Origin: Thalassia testudinum
Lineage: Eukaryota; Streptophyta; Magnoliopsida; Alismatales; Hydrocharitaceae
Length of the DNA stretch: 64,000 bases
Direction of reading: 5' to 3'
NCBI GenBank assembly: GCA_037157565.1
Contig: JAZHRO010000063.1
Location: 151,640,501-151,704,500 of the forward strand
The translations under genes and the position numbers were made by a program. Of the stretch, positions 8,962 through 20,327 are shown one piece after another. The first letter of the stretch is position 1. Each line of letters opens with the position of its first letter. The notes beneath the pieces are model-generated. The model searched no databases, was not told the DNA's origin, and worked only from the letters and a program-made list of their open reading frames with translations.

Positions 8962-10929
8962 ATGCAAAACTAAGTGCAAATTGTATAACTATGTTATTTA
9001 CAATTTGGACCCTAAAGGACTATTTATTATTTTTATCAAGTTTAAGACTAGAGATCTTTTCCTTTTTGTTTCTATCCAAAAAATCTAGAAATTCAGACAA
9101 TTGTGAAAGTGTAGTGATGTATCTTATGCAATGGATCTAACTGAAAAGTCAATCTACATCTAAAGTTTGTACCTGACCCTAGTAAAATTCTATCAAGATA
9201 GGCAAACTTCTTCCCTCAGGGTATAACGAAATATATTGTAATTCTTACCCCAGCTTTTGGCTTAGGTAAAAGATGTCTGAGTCAAGTGGCTTTGTATTTG
9301 GTGGCTCACACTCATCTGGTGCAACATATAGAATAGTGCTACAGAATCTAGATTTCCAAACTATCAAATAAATCAACTCAGAGATAAATGGAAAAATTGT
9401 GCTCTCTTTGGTTCCTTTGTACTCACTCTCTCATTTTCTTGTTTACTTTTCTTTTTGTTTTCTCGAGCTCACAATCTCACTAAATTTACAAATATAATCC
9501 ATATTTGGTGGTCTCACATGGCATTAACACTTTAATAAAGTTCTGATAATCCTAACACTAAGTTAGAATTCCTCAGCTAGAATTTGGGTGGTCAGAAATA
9601 CAGAAAAGTAGGTTAAGGCTGTATTTGGTGGATCACAAATGTGGTGGGTAATGTTGCCTCAATGTAATTAAAATAAACACACTACACATAATTATATCTC
9701 AACATTTTTTTCTTTTCTTCTTTTTTTCTTATACACATTTTCTTCTTTTGCTCATATCAACACAATGCAATAGAACATGACATATGTGAATTTTATTCAG
9801 GAGGCATTATTGAGGATTGGTGATGTTCAAGAGGATATCGGGTAGTTTATTTGGTGGAAGTGCCTACTCTTGGCACCAGGAAAGGGATGGATAGGATAGC
9901 GTATCTTTTGACCATGATATCAATACCCTCCTTCAATCTAGGATTCCATAAAGGATGGTCGCAACCATCCACCTTAGTCCTAGTTTTATTAGAACTCAAT
10001 CTCTATGTATCTGCCTTATTTGGTGGCTCTCAAAAGTTCACACAAAGTTCATATGCAGAAACCAAGAGTGAAATCTATGCCTAACTCCAAGTATCATTAC
10101 CTAATTATCTAGAAATTAAGATTCCTTGCACTAGTCTTAGAGCACCAGTAGACACTCTGCTCTCACCTTGCAATTGTTGGTGGATCTAATAGAAGATGGT
10201 TTGCCTGACTCCCTAACAACTATCCAAGGGTTCATGGAAAGAAGCAATCTTCTTCTTGACTAACTAAAGATGTCTATTGATCTTCACAACTGATCTAATG
10301 CAAAATCTATGTGCAAGTGTGAAATTGTACTGGATTCTAAATTCAGGAGTCAACTAAAGAATAAAATCCCTAATAAAACCACTTGATAATAATCATTATT
10401 CATGGATGCAATATATATATACATGCTATAACCACATATGATTGCACTTCAATATTGTTCCCTTATCAGGTTATATTCAGCTCAGTCCTAATTTAGAACA
10501 AAAGGTGAGCGAACGGGTCAGAAGTGGCTATTGCAGATGATTTCTAGCTCCAAAATGAACATTGGAGGTGGAGTCGATTCTTAAATTATGGACCCTAAAG
10601 TGCAATTAACATGCTACTCAAAGGTTTTCTAAGTGTTAGCATGAAATTTTTTAGTTTAATGTATACTACCCCCATGCCTAAGTTTTTGCATGTCCTCATG
10701 CATGAATATAAAAGAATTAAATTATGACAAGGAGTAAGTGGATAGAAATCACTTGAAATCACTCCTGAATTTTCATTCCACATAAGCCAACATGATGATA
10801 CAATATGTAGAAAAAACATGCTAAAAGAAAATATGCTATGTATAAAAAAGGAAAGTAGATGCTATTTATAAATTTTGAGTTTAACGCCTCCAACTGGGAG
10901 AAAACTCAATCACACGTCCTTAATGAAAT
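8962..10929 (-). other. 3' untranslated region of B1
   Basis: About 2 kb with no credible gene. TTTGGTGG is dispersed six times (near 9298, 9504, 9624, 9849, 10019 and 10179), usually followed by NTC. On the minus strand near 10700-10664 lies the PPT-like box (GAGGACATG then GGCATGGGGGTAGT). A conserved post-pol box is at 10874-10900. Confidence 0.6.
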
Positions 10930-13900
10930 TAATGATTTTGTCAGCAGGAAGAGGTTCCTAGGCCATAAATGGCTTAAGCGTTAGCCATTTACCGTAGACA
11001 CATGCCCAAATTTCAAGTCCATGATTTCTACCACCCCATTAGAATATGGGTGAATCATAATGTACGAGCCAATCTACTTGGACTTGAACTTACCCGCAAA
11101 GAATTTTCGGTGTGAATCAAATAACCAAACTTACTAGTTTGGCATGAATACTTTCCTCTGGATGTGGTGGTCATGAAAGGCCTTCGTCTTGTCCTTGTAA
11201 ATCTTTGCATTCTCATAGGCCTCCCATCGAATTTCTTCTAGTTCGCTGAGCTGGAGCTTTCTTTCATAGCCTCTTGCATCAAAATTAAAATTACACTTTT
11301 GCACTGCCCAAAAGGAGTGGTGCTCCAGCTGGACAGGAAGGTGACAGGCCTTTCCATACACCATATAGTATGGTGACATTCCGAATGGGGCCTTGTACGT
11401 AGTGTAATATGCCCAAAGTGCATCAATCAATCTATCACCAATCCTTCCTATCTGGTCTAACCATCTTCTATAGGATAAGTTTGATTTGATGGTTAGAAAA
11501 TTTCGCCTGGCCATTGGCCTGCGGATGATGCAGGGTGGCAATGTGATGATGTACCTTGTATTTCTTTAATAGTGACCTAAAATTAGCATGGATGAAGTGG
11601 CTACCCCAATCGCTAATCAGAGTGTGGGGTACACTGAATCTCGCGAAAAGAAATTCTCGTATGAAGGAGATGACAGTCTTGTGATCAACTTGTTTCGCTG
11701 GGATGGCTTCAACCCACTTCGAGACATAGTCAACAGCGAGAAGTATGTACTCGAAGCCATGCAAGTTCGGAAAAGGGCCCATGAAATCGATGCCCCAAAC
11801 ATCAAATACATCTACAACAAGAATGGGTTGGAGAGGCATCATGTCTCTTTGGGTCATAGAACTGTTCGACTGGCATCGCTTGTAGCACTTGGCAAATTCA
11901 TGTGTATCTTTGAAAATAGTCGGCTAGAGAAAACCCACCTGCAAAATCTTTGCAGCAGTTTTTCAGCCCAAGAAATGACCACCACAGGCATCGCTGTGGC
12001 AAAAAGATAACACACTAGAGATTTCAGAGTCGGGGTTGCACCTCGTAATAATTTGATCGGCTCCAATGAGGAAGAGCAAGGGGTCGTCCCAAAAATAAAA
12101 TTTGGCCTCTGAAAGGAATGAGTTTCTGGTCCTTGGGTATGCTCACGGGAATCTTGCTTGTGACAAGATAGTTCGCAATATTCACATACCAAGGAAACTC
12201 AACAGAAGTAATAACCAAAAGAGACCCATTCGGGAATTGATCTAAGATAGGCGAGGAATAGGGGATGTGGGTTGGGTCTAATCGAGATAGGCGATCCACC
12301 ACAACATTATGAGCTTCGACCTTGTCACGAATTTCGACATCAAATTCTTGCAAAAGAAGGATCCATCTAATAAGATGAGGTTTAACATCTTTGCCAATAA
12401 GTGCCAGAGCGTGGAATGATCTGTGAAAGTTATCACTTTGGACCCAAGCAGATATGATCTGAATTTTTCCAACCCAAATACTACTGTTAGCAGTTCTTTC
12501 TCAGTTACCGTATAATTACACTGAGCCTCATTCAGTGTCTTGTTAGCATAGTAAATTACAAAAGGTGATGCTCTCAACATTGGCCTAGAACGGCTCCAAC
12601 AGCAAAATCAGAGGTGTTACACATAATCTCAAAGTTGAGAGACCAGTCGGGTGGTTGGAGAATCGGAGATATAGAAACAACGCTTCATAAAGTCTTGAAA
12701 GCACTGAGACACAAGGAATTGAAGTCAAATGGGGCATCGGTGATAACGGATTTTACGCGGTTTGTAAAATACGTCGTTGTAACATGCAAAACCGATCAAC
12801 TCTTAAATTTATAAACCTAGATAGTATGGTATCTAGGGTTGTCCAAGGAGGCAATATGTTTGCAAAATTAATTCTCTTGCTTTCAAAATAGATCTCAACT
12901 TTCTTTTTGATCTTTTTTCAATATATCATTTTTATGTTTTTGAAATTAAGGCAACATGCGAAGTTGTTGACAGAAAAGTAAATAACAACTACGATTATTA
13001 AGCTAACACCTAAGTGACAAGTAATTCCTCTTCCTAAGCTCACTCTAGGCACGTGGAGGCCTAGAGTAATTAGGGAGAGGGAGTGAAAAGTGCTAAGATC
13101 ACAGCAATCAAAATGCAACTAAAAGAAATTTCAAAGAAGGCAACTAGATTAATGAGAAATTATTTTACAGAAAAACCTAGTAGATGAATGCTTCTACTAC
13201 TAGAGAATTGCAATAAATAAAACACAAATCCTCTAAATAGATGGTGAAGAAGAGGGCTTCTTGCTCCAAGCTTGGTAGCTCCCAAGCTTGAAAAGAGTCC
13301 TCCAACTCCTTCTTCACTATGCTTCGCCACGGTGATGTCCTCCAAAGCAAGCCTTATGGGGGTGTGCCCTAAGCTTTTCTCCAAGGGTGGACGTCCACCC
13401 TAGGTCCTTCTCCTTTGCCTGGCCATCCTCCTTGAAGTAGAAAAGTCCTCCTCCTTAAAGTGGTCCAAGTTGAAGAGAGTGGGGAGAAGAAGGCACCAAA
13501 GGGGCTGGAGATGTGCCCCTTTAATCTTCTTCTCTACTCCTTCTCCTTGGGCGTAGGTATAGGTGGATGTAGGTAGAAAAATACACTAAGGGAGGATGCC
13601 CCCAAATGGTGGTAGGTGGTGGGTTTTTATAGAATAGGAAGGGAGCTAAGGTGTCCCTTGGAATGGAGGGCTAAGATGGAGAGATGGAGGTGGTTGGGGA
13701 TCCTATGGCTAAGGACAATTGGCGCCAACCTATGGGACACCTAGGGGGTGGTTATGGGTGGTGGCACCCCTTGAAGTTGGCACCAAGAAAGGTTCTAGAA
13801 GGAGGGGTTATGTGGAGGGTGGAGATGGGTTTAAGGGGAGATGTGTGGTGGAGATGAAGGGGAATTTTGGAGGGAAAAGTGGCGCCAAGAGGGAGGTAGT

Positions 13901-15682
13901 TAGGGTGGTTTTGGCACCACTTTTAGGTGTCTTTTGGAGGTGGTGGGTAGGCTAGGTTGGCACCAAGTAGGTTAGCTTCCGTGGAGCTTAGGTGGAGCTA
14001 GTTGGGTGGAGTTGTTAGGTGGGTTTTTGGGGTGGTACAAGCCAAGGAAGTTGGAGCATAGCTAAGCTAAGCTAAGCTAAGCAAGATTAGCTAATGGAGG
14101 AGTAGAGGAGGAGGTATTGGAGCTAGGGTTTGAAGAGAGGAGCTAAGGAGGAGAATTCTGGAGCTGGAACTGGAGCTGGCTGCTGCTGAAGAGGCTGGCA
14201 TGGAGCTACTCTAGCTGGCTTAGCTTGCTAGTTCTTTGCTAGCTGCTAAGCCAAGCTAAAGTGAGCTGGCTTCTACCATAATGAGCTGAGGTGAGCAAGG
14301 TCTGGTGCTCCCGGGGGGGATCAAGCTGGTTGAGGTAGCTAAGGTAGCTTAGCTTAACTGAGTTGAGCTAAGCTGAGTCCCCAGGAGCCGGACTTGAGCT
14401 TCCTGAGCTGGGATGAGTTCTTCTTCAGCTGGCTGGAGTTGAGTGGAGCTGGATGTAGCTGGATCTGGGCTGGGGTGAACTCCAGTCAACTCAGCTGAGC
14501 TAGCTAGAGCTCCCTGTGGACTTGTGGGAACTAAAATGAGCTAAACTCAACTTGGTTGAGCTGGATCTGAGCTGACTTGAGCTAGGGTAAGCTAAGATGA
14601 ACTCTCTTGAGCTGCCATTCAGCTGAGATTAGCTGAATGGAGCTGGGATGAGCTATCCCTAGTTCAAGTGAGCTAGGTTCCAACTGTGGTGAGCTGGATC
14701 AAGCTGAGTTCCAACTAGTCTGAGCTTCTTCTTCACCATTTGCCTTCTTGAGTGCTAGGGTTTTAGGGATCAGTATATCTCTTCATCCTTAACACTCACA
14801 AAAACATATCAAAAAGACAATAAAAAATGCAATGCATGCCTAACGTAATTTATGCCTAAATGCAACCCAAAAACCCATTTGCAGAGTAAAATCCTAAGAG
14901 CTAGGTTTGTTTTAATGCATAAGAATGATGATAAACTGTCGTTTATCAGTCGGCTACCAGAAGATTCGACAAAGAGCGTGCAATTTTCAAGAAATCTTGA
15001 ATAAATCTTCGGTAAAATCCAACGTGACTCAAGAATGATCTGATTTACTTAATCGAGCTAGGTGGAGGTAATCAGGATATGACTTCTGATTTAGCTCGGT
15101 CGACCTCGAGTCCATTAGATGAGATCCTGTGACCTAGCACAATGCCATCCCTCACCATAAAATGGCTTTTCTCCCATGATAGTACTAGGTTTACTTCAAT
15201 GCACCTTTTTAGGATCTTTGTGAGGTCATCAAGATAAGATGAGAAATCATCTCCGAAAATGTAGAAGTCATCCATAAATACTTCCACATAGTCCCCAATC
15301 ATATTAGAGAAAATGGCCATCATACAACGTTGAAATGTCGCTGGTGCGTTGTAGAGGCTGAAGGGCATTCAGTTAAAAGAGAATGTTCCAAAGGGACATG
15401 TAAAAGTAGTCTTGTCTTGATTTTTAGGGTTTATCGCGACTTGATTAAACCTGGAGTATCCATCTAAGAAGCAGAAAAAACTGTGTCCAACTAAGCTTTC
15501 TAAGATCTGATGAATGAAAGGTAAAGGAAAATGATCCTTCTTGGTAGTCTTATTCTATTTTCTATAGTCAATATAGACCCACCATGAAGTCGCAGTGTGA
15601 GTTGGGATGGATTTGCCCTTACCATTCTTTATGATGGTGAATCCTGCTTTCTTTGGCACGATCTGGATAGGAATCATCCACT
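10930..15682 (-). pseudogene. pol: Decayed pol of B1 (RT, RNase H, integrase)
   Basis: Reading right to left, a connection region with VPKKAG-like sequence is seen near 15640. The RT core lies at 15368-15072 (PATFQRCMMAIF, then VFMDDF, then LSWEKSHFMV). RNase H is at 12580-12278 ([24 protein letters not shown]). The integrase core is at 11857-11468 ([29 protein letters not shown]), with its C-terminal part at 11541-11134. Frames change several times, stops are frequent, and the integrase catalytic Glu after GQA is Lys, so it is dead. Solo LTR A2 is inserted between RT and RNase H. Protease and gag would lie upstream of 15682 and are not in the window. The left end is approximate. Confidence 0.85.
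12741..14948 (-). repeat. Solo LTR A2 (family A, minus strand) inside B1 pol
   Basis: A 2208-bp copy of LTR A in reverse orientation: it starts TGATAACGGATTTTACGCGG (end of the LTR) and stops TTTATCA (start of the LTR). It is flanked by ATCGG (12736-12740) and GTCGG (14949-14953), a 5-bp TSD with one change. There is no internal sequence, so it is a solo LTR left by LTR-LTR recombination. It keeps the AGCT array (about 14040-14720), one perfect TTGGCGCCAA (13719-13728), GTGGCGCCAA (13879-13888) and the 16-bp palindrome (13385-13400). Confidence 0.93.
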
Positions 15683-17261
15683 GATTAGCGGGTTTTTGCG
15701 AAGAAAAGTTAGGGTTTCGAAGAACCCATCATCGCAGTAGCGAAACTCATTATCAAATAAAATTTACCGAAACTCAAAAGGGAGTCATGGGTTGAACACG
15801 CGGAGGCGATGATTGTTTCTTGAAATGCATGCTTTCAATTTTATTTTTTTTGTTGTTTATGTCTTTTATGATTTTTTTTTGTATTTTTATAAAGCAAGAG
15901 ATCAGATCGATAAAACTTTTATCTAACTAATCTAACTGCAAAATAAGAGGGAGGGAGAAACATTTCATAAAATTGAACAATGTATATTACAACTAATTAA
16001 AATTACACTGGAAAGCAATAAAATATAAAATGGGTTGATAAGAATCCCCCTCGACAATCGCTTGGAGGACAACTTGCTCTAACATTGCTTGGATGAAGGT
16101 GGTGGGAAGCTGGAGGAAGGAGGATGGGGCAGGACAGTGTCGCGGCGAGGATCTTCTTCCAGAAGGTGGTGAGAAGATGGCCATGGGATGCTCCACGGAT
16201 AGGGGTGAGAGGCAGGAACAAATGTTGGTTTTCTACTCTAGAGGAGCATCCCGGGATTTAGACAAGATCTCTCTAGAGCCTTGGAGGTGGTGAAGGAGAG
16301 AAAGGAAGAGATGAAGGTGGATGGAGGGGTATGGGTCATTTAATAGTGGAGGAGGAGAGGAAGAAATCTGTCCATGGGCCATAGCACACCCACCGCTGGT
16401 GCTCTTGCCACTGCATGCATCTTGTGCCCATACTCCATGCACCGTGTTGTGTGCGTGCGTTGGCGCTAGCGCTACACTGCTGCGTGCTGCTATAGGCTGG
16501 TGCACGTCTCTCATGTGTATGCACTAGCGCCTCTTGTGCACACTGTTGGTGCACGGCTGATGCAATTGAAGATTTGGGGAGGGTTGTGGGATTCGAACCC
16601 ACGCCCCTCCTTTGGGAATGCACTTCATGACGACCACGCCACCCTTGTGTTTGTGTCTCATGGTGGAATTTCTAAAGTGCGGTGCGGAGGCTTCCTAGAC
16701 ATTGGATGATGATCTAATGACTAGGATTTGAGGGTGCAGGTGATGAAGGTCATGGGTGGTTATTGCTGGCTGGTGTTGGGTGGCATAGATGGTGCCATGT
16801 GTCACCATCTAGGCTGTCCATCTTATTTTGTCTGTAGAGGATGCCATGGTGCTCGAATCAAGATGATCTTTATGTTTGTGGACTACGATCGTCGGCTCGA
16901 ATCCATCCGTATGGTCGGATTTTTCATTTGAAGGCCGTAAGGATGTCGTATTGCCCCCTGGCTATTGATCTTCCTCAAACTGCATATGGTGCTATGGGAT
17001 TTCGATCTTGACGATTTTGGAGGTGTTGGACATCGATCATTGTCCTGCTCAAATCTGTATGGTCAAATCATAAATCCGAGGCCCTAAATTAAATCTCCTT
17101 CTGTCTTGACCATAAAATGACACAATTAACCTAAAATTTATACACACTATTCTAAATGTAGAATGATGCATGCCACGTAATATTTATAGTATGGAATGCA
17201 TATCTAAGCCTAGGAACATGAACAAATAGGCATTTTATCTTAAATAAATGTGTCTACATCA
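15683..17261 (-). repeat. 3' LTR of element D2 (family D, minus strand)
   Basis: On the minus strand it starts TGATGTAGACAC at 17261, next to a PPT at 17262-17274, and runs down to about 15683, where B1 pol resumes. The central part matches LTR D1. A GC-rich stretch at 16380-16560 is specific to this copy and contains tRNA-like boxes (16589-16641). The left boundary is less certain because that end is diverged. Confidence 0.82.
16589..16641 (-). promoter_or_regulatory. tRNA-like pol III A/B boxes in LTR D2
   Basis: On the minus strand, TGGCGTGGTCG (16641-16631) is a weak A box. GGTTCGAATCC (16599-16589) fits the B-box consensus GGTTCGANNCC exactly and sits in a perfect 5-bp T-stem (GTGGG / CCCAC) with a 7-nt loop. 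Spacing is tRNA-like. It is homologous to the segment in both C1 LTRs. It is tRNA- or SINE-derived, not a complete tRNA gene. Confidence 0.5.
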
Positions 17262-17418
17262 TACCCCCATGCCTATCTTTTGCTAGACCCTAGCAAAATC
17301 AAATTAAATGCTATGTATAAAACTATAATTAGGACTCGATTACTTAGGCCTAAGTTATTTATTAAAAATAGAAAAATTCAACTGAGGTCCTAAACTACGA
17401 AGACTCAACAGTGCCTGG
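17262..17418 (-). other. PPT, hairpin and start of the D2 3' UTR
   Basis: Minus strand: arms TTTTGCTAG / CTAGCAAAA (17278-17298), then AGGCATGGGGGTA next to the LTR. The 3' UTR is interrupted at 17418 by C1 and resumes at 43934; the joined sequence matches the equivalent part of C1 (27000-27240). Confidence 0.8.
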
Positions 17419-17879
17419 TGATAAACACACATGAATTCATGATAAAACGCTTACTTATGATAGTTCCTATGCTTAGCATTGCATATCATGTTATAAATAC
17501 TGCATAACATCCATTGCATGACATTTAGGATAGTTGTATATTATGTACACTAATTCTTCAATTTTACATGGCCAGGAGGTAGTGCGACACATTTATGAAC
17601 TTTGGATGATGAATTCGACCATACGGATGAATCAGGAGCGACGATCGCAGTCTGTCAACGTGAAAATCACCCCAATCAGAGCTCCATAGCACCCTCTATA
17701 AGAAGAAGACGGATGGCCCAGATGGTGCCACGTGGTGCCATCCAAGCCACCCCACCGAAGCCTATGCGTCCTCAAGGCCACCGCAAGACGAGATCTCAGC
17801 CATTGGATCTTAATCAAATGGCTAATGGGTGCCCCAACCACGCGGCTACACCAACACTCCACTCGGCAAACCGCAGCCG

Positions 17880-17932
17880 TGCCGTAGTGGTGAAGGTAGG
17901 GGTTTTCAATGAAGGGGTGTGGGTTCGAAACC
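17880..17932 (+). promoter_or_regulatory. tRNA-like pol III A/B boxes in the C1 5' LTR
   Basis: TGCCGTAGTGG (17880-17890) has one change from the A-box consensus TGGCNNAGTGG. GGTTCGAAACC (17922-17932) fits GGTTCGANNCC exactly. Spacing is about 30 bp, as in tRNA genes and plant SINE heads. Confidence 0.55.
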
Positions 17933-18293
17933 TATCGCCCCTCGAACCAGTGCCCCCCCAATTGAGCGCATGAAGCAGTGCATGGCCAGCGGTAGCGTAG
18001 TGCAAGCATGCACGTGCACAAGTGCGTGCACAGCAAACTGCAGTGCTAGCGTGCGAGCGTGCACGTGCAACCAGGGGCACGTGATGCGCGACCAGCTGCG
18101 TGTGCTTGGTTGGAGCTAGCCTTTAGCAACAGCCTGGTGGACATTTAGTGACTCTTACAGCCGTCGCTAATTATTCATAGGCGTAAGTCCAGCTACATGC
18201 ATAAGCAGGCGTGAGCTGGCTACAGTGACACTTACAGCGACGTCCTGGAAGTTGCTATTGATCTCATGCCTATTCTAACCTCTTCTCATCCAC

Positions 18294-18300
18294 TATATAA
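18294..18300 (+). promoter_or_regulatory. TATA box of LTR C1
   Basis: ACTATATAAGGGCC; the 3' LTR has the same box at 28007-28013. D1 has CTATAAAAGG at 28945-28954 in the equivalent place, and the D1 3' LTR copy is mutated (CTAGAAAAGG near 40386). Confidence 0.65.
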
Positions 18301-18994
18301 GGGCCTACACCCCCTCCCTTCCAAGCTATCTCTACCGACTCTACTCCCACCTACTCCCAAGCTTTAGCAAGCCACCCAACGCTTTGTTAGAGCTTGCTCT
18401 CATACTCCCAAGGTGCCTATTAGTGTAACGAACTCTGCCACCAAATACTCCTCCATCTTCCCATCCCCTTCATAGGTCGCCTTGGAGCCGTCCTCCCACC
18501 TCCATTCTGGTAGGAAATCATCTCTACCTTCTTACCTCCATTTCAGAGCCACTCTGAAGCTTTCCTCTTCTTGATGTCCTCCTGCTTCTCACCTCTGTCG
18601 TCCTGCTTCCCAACTCCTTCGTCCGAGCTTCCACCAGGCACCGTCGTCTCTTCGGACAACCGCTTCGGGAAATTTTTTCTCACCCCTTTTCTCTTTTATG
18701 TTTTCAAGTTTGTTGTAATTGACATTCATGCAACATATCACATTTGATTCCATCTCTCTATTGTGATTGCTTGTCATTTTATTTCAAAAATAAAAAACTA
18801 ACAAAACCACAAAACACCAAAATGAAACAAATCGAAGCGCGATTTTCATACAAAGTAAACGTCACCTCTCTGTGTTCGACCCGGGACTCCCTTGTAGTTT
18901 CGGTATAAATTATATTTGATTACGACTTTTGCAACTACGACGATGGGTTACTTATAACCTAGATTTCAACCACGTGAAGCCCATGCGTTCATTT

Positions 18995-19012
18995 TGTCAC
19001 CATTGCCGGGGA
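18995..19012 (+). other. Primer-binding site of C1
   Basis: TGTCACCATTGCCGGGGA, three changes from the tRNA-Asp complement seen in element A. Confidence 0.8.
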
Positions 19013-20327
19013 GGCAACGAAATTTACTTTATTGTTTTCTGCGCTTCTTTGCATTTACATAGCACTAACCCCGCTTATCTCTGATCTATTGTCTTGCAGG
19101 TACCCTAGCATGGAGATCCAAGTGTGGTAGATTGGAGTAAAGTGTGGGTAGAGTATTTTGCAAGTGTTCCCCACATTCCCCCTCCACTAGTTTCATTTCG
19201 CCACACCCATAACCAAGACTTAATCTACTTAGGTGTTTGCATAAACCCTAGGATAGAATTGTTTGTCTTGTTTGCCACCTTCATCCACTTCACCCCCACA
19301 TTTAAAAAAAAAAAATGAAAAGATACTTTCTGTGGGATGAATCAATTTACGTAGTTTTTACACCCACACCGGAGGCACATAACCTGACTTGATTTTCATC
19401 TACTCAACCGGGATTCCGACCTATGGACTCGGTACACGAATTCAACACATAAAAGAGTAGAAATCATATTAGGTTAATCACCTTTCTTTGTGCCTTGATC
19501 GGTGGTGCATTTGAGCTGATTGATTGAATTGTTTGGGCTGCACCACCTAGTTTAAAAGAAATTCATTTTGTAGCTTCCCCATAGGATTCAATATTTAAAA
19601 GCCAGGCACTCCATATTCTTTTGATTTATAAAGGGAAAACACTTGAACTCGTGCTTTCAAAACTTGGTTTGCTTCACAATACTTTGTTGAAAACACCTAA
19701 TATTTGAATCCTAAAAGCTACTAAGCAAGATTAGAACCCTAAAACTCACTTCATCATTAATAATCTTTCTTGAAAACTTCTTTGTTGTGCACATTCACAC
19801 ATTCTCAACAAATCATTAAGGGCACAACCCATTAAGGGCCCATCACATTCCGAAAGCACCATTGTCCCAAGCCTAACTAAAATTGATTCGACGTTGGCCT
19901 TAAGGACTGGTTTGCTTATCAGGGTCCAGATTGAGATTATTCATGATTAACCTACTTATATTAGTCAATCTAATGTTTAGCTAGGGGAGTAGCATCAAAC
20001 GACCGTGGCTGGGGGGTATACTGGGAACTAGAGGCGCAAGCCAAAGGAAGAACCTTCTCCCCAGTCCCTCCTTCTAACTGGTTGGATTTCCTGGACATAA
20101 GTAGAGTAAATCATCCATAATCTTAGAACGGATTCTAAGAGTTTGTAGACTTTAGGCTACCCAACATAAGGACAGGCTTGTATTTTTGTGCTGCAGGACC
20201 CCTTCTCTTCCCTGTCCTTCCAACTTCCTTCTAGTGTATGCTTGGAAGGAGGTCATTGAACCCTAGATTGGAAGGACCTTTAGACCATTCTTAGAGGTAG
20301 AGTTTGAGCTTTAGCCAAGCAGATCCC
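19013..20327 (+). other. Untranslated leader of C1
   Basis: No credible gene. Splice-acceptor-like TTGTCTTGCAG lies near 19098, and TTTGTGCTGCAG near 20196. The shared leader block is at 19818-20010 (ACATTCCGAAAGCACC, then CATCAAACGACC). Confidence 0.65.

Larger units (their letters stand above)
8402..15682 (-). mobile_element. Element B1: old Athila-type element, minus strand, truncated
   Basis: Read on the minus strand: decayed pol (15682 down to about 10930), 3' UTR, hairpin plus PPT, and the first 525 bp of its 3' LTR (8926 down to 8402), where element A interrupts it. The pol is interrupted by solo LTR A2 and cut at 15682 by element D2. It is the outermost visible layer. Its gag and 5' LTR are not in the window. 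Confidence 0.85.
17419..18991 (+). repeat. 5' LTR of C1
   Basis: TGATAAACACAC through GCGTTCA, 1573 bp. It contains tRNA-like boxes (17880-17932), alternating purine/pyrimidine GC-rich sequence (17990-18080), a TATA box TATATAA (18294-18300) and a pyrimidine-rich downstream part. Confidence 0.9.

Noticed and set aside
11588..12010. Plus-strand ORF of 140 codons
   Set aside because: It is the antisense of the B1 integrase, whose minus-strand motifs ([16 protein letters not shown]) explain the open frame.
16576..16650. Possible tRNA gene on the minus strand
   Set aside because: The T-arm and B box are good, but I cannot pair a 7-bp acceptor stem or a clear anticodon arm, and homologous segments recur in C1 LTRs. 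Treated as a tRNA/SINE-derived promoter.
19124..19318. Small ORF in the C1 leader
   Set aside because: It ends in an A-run, lacks conservation in D1 (30210-30420) and has no recognisable domain.
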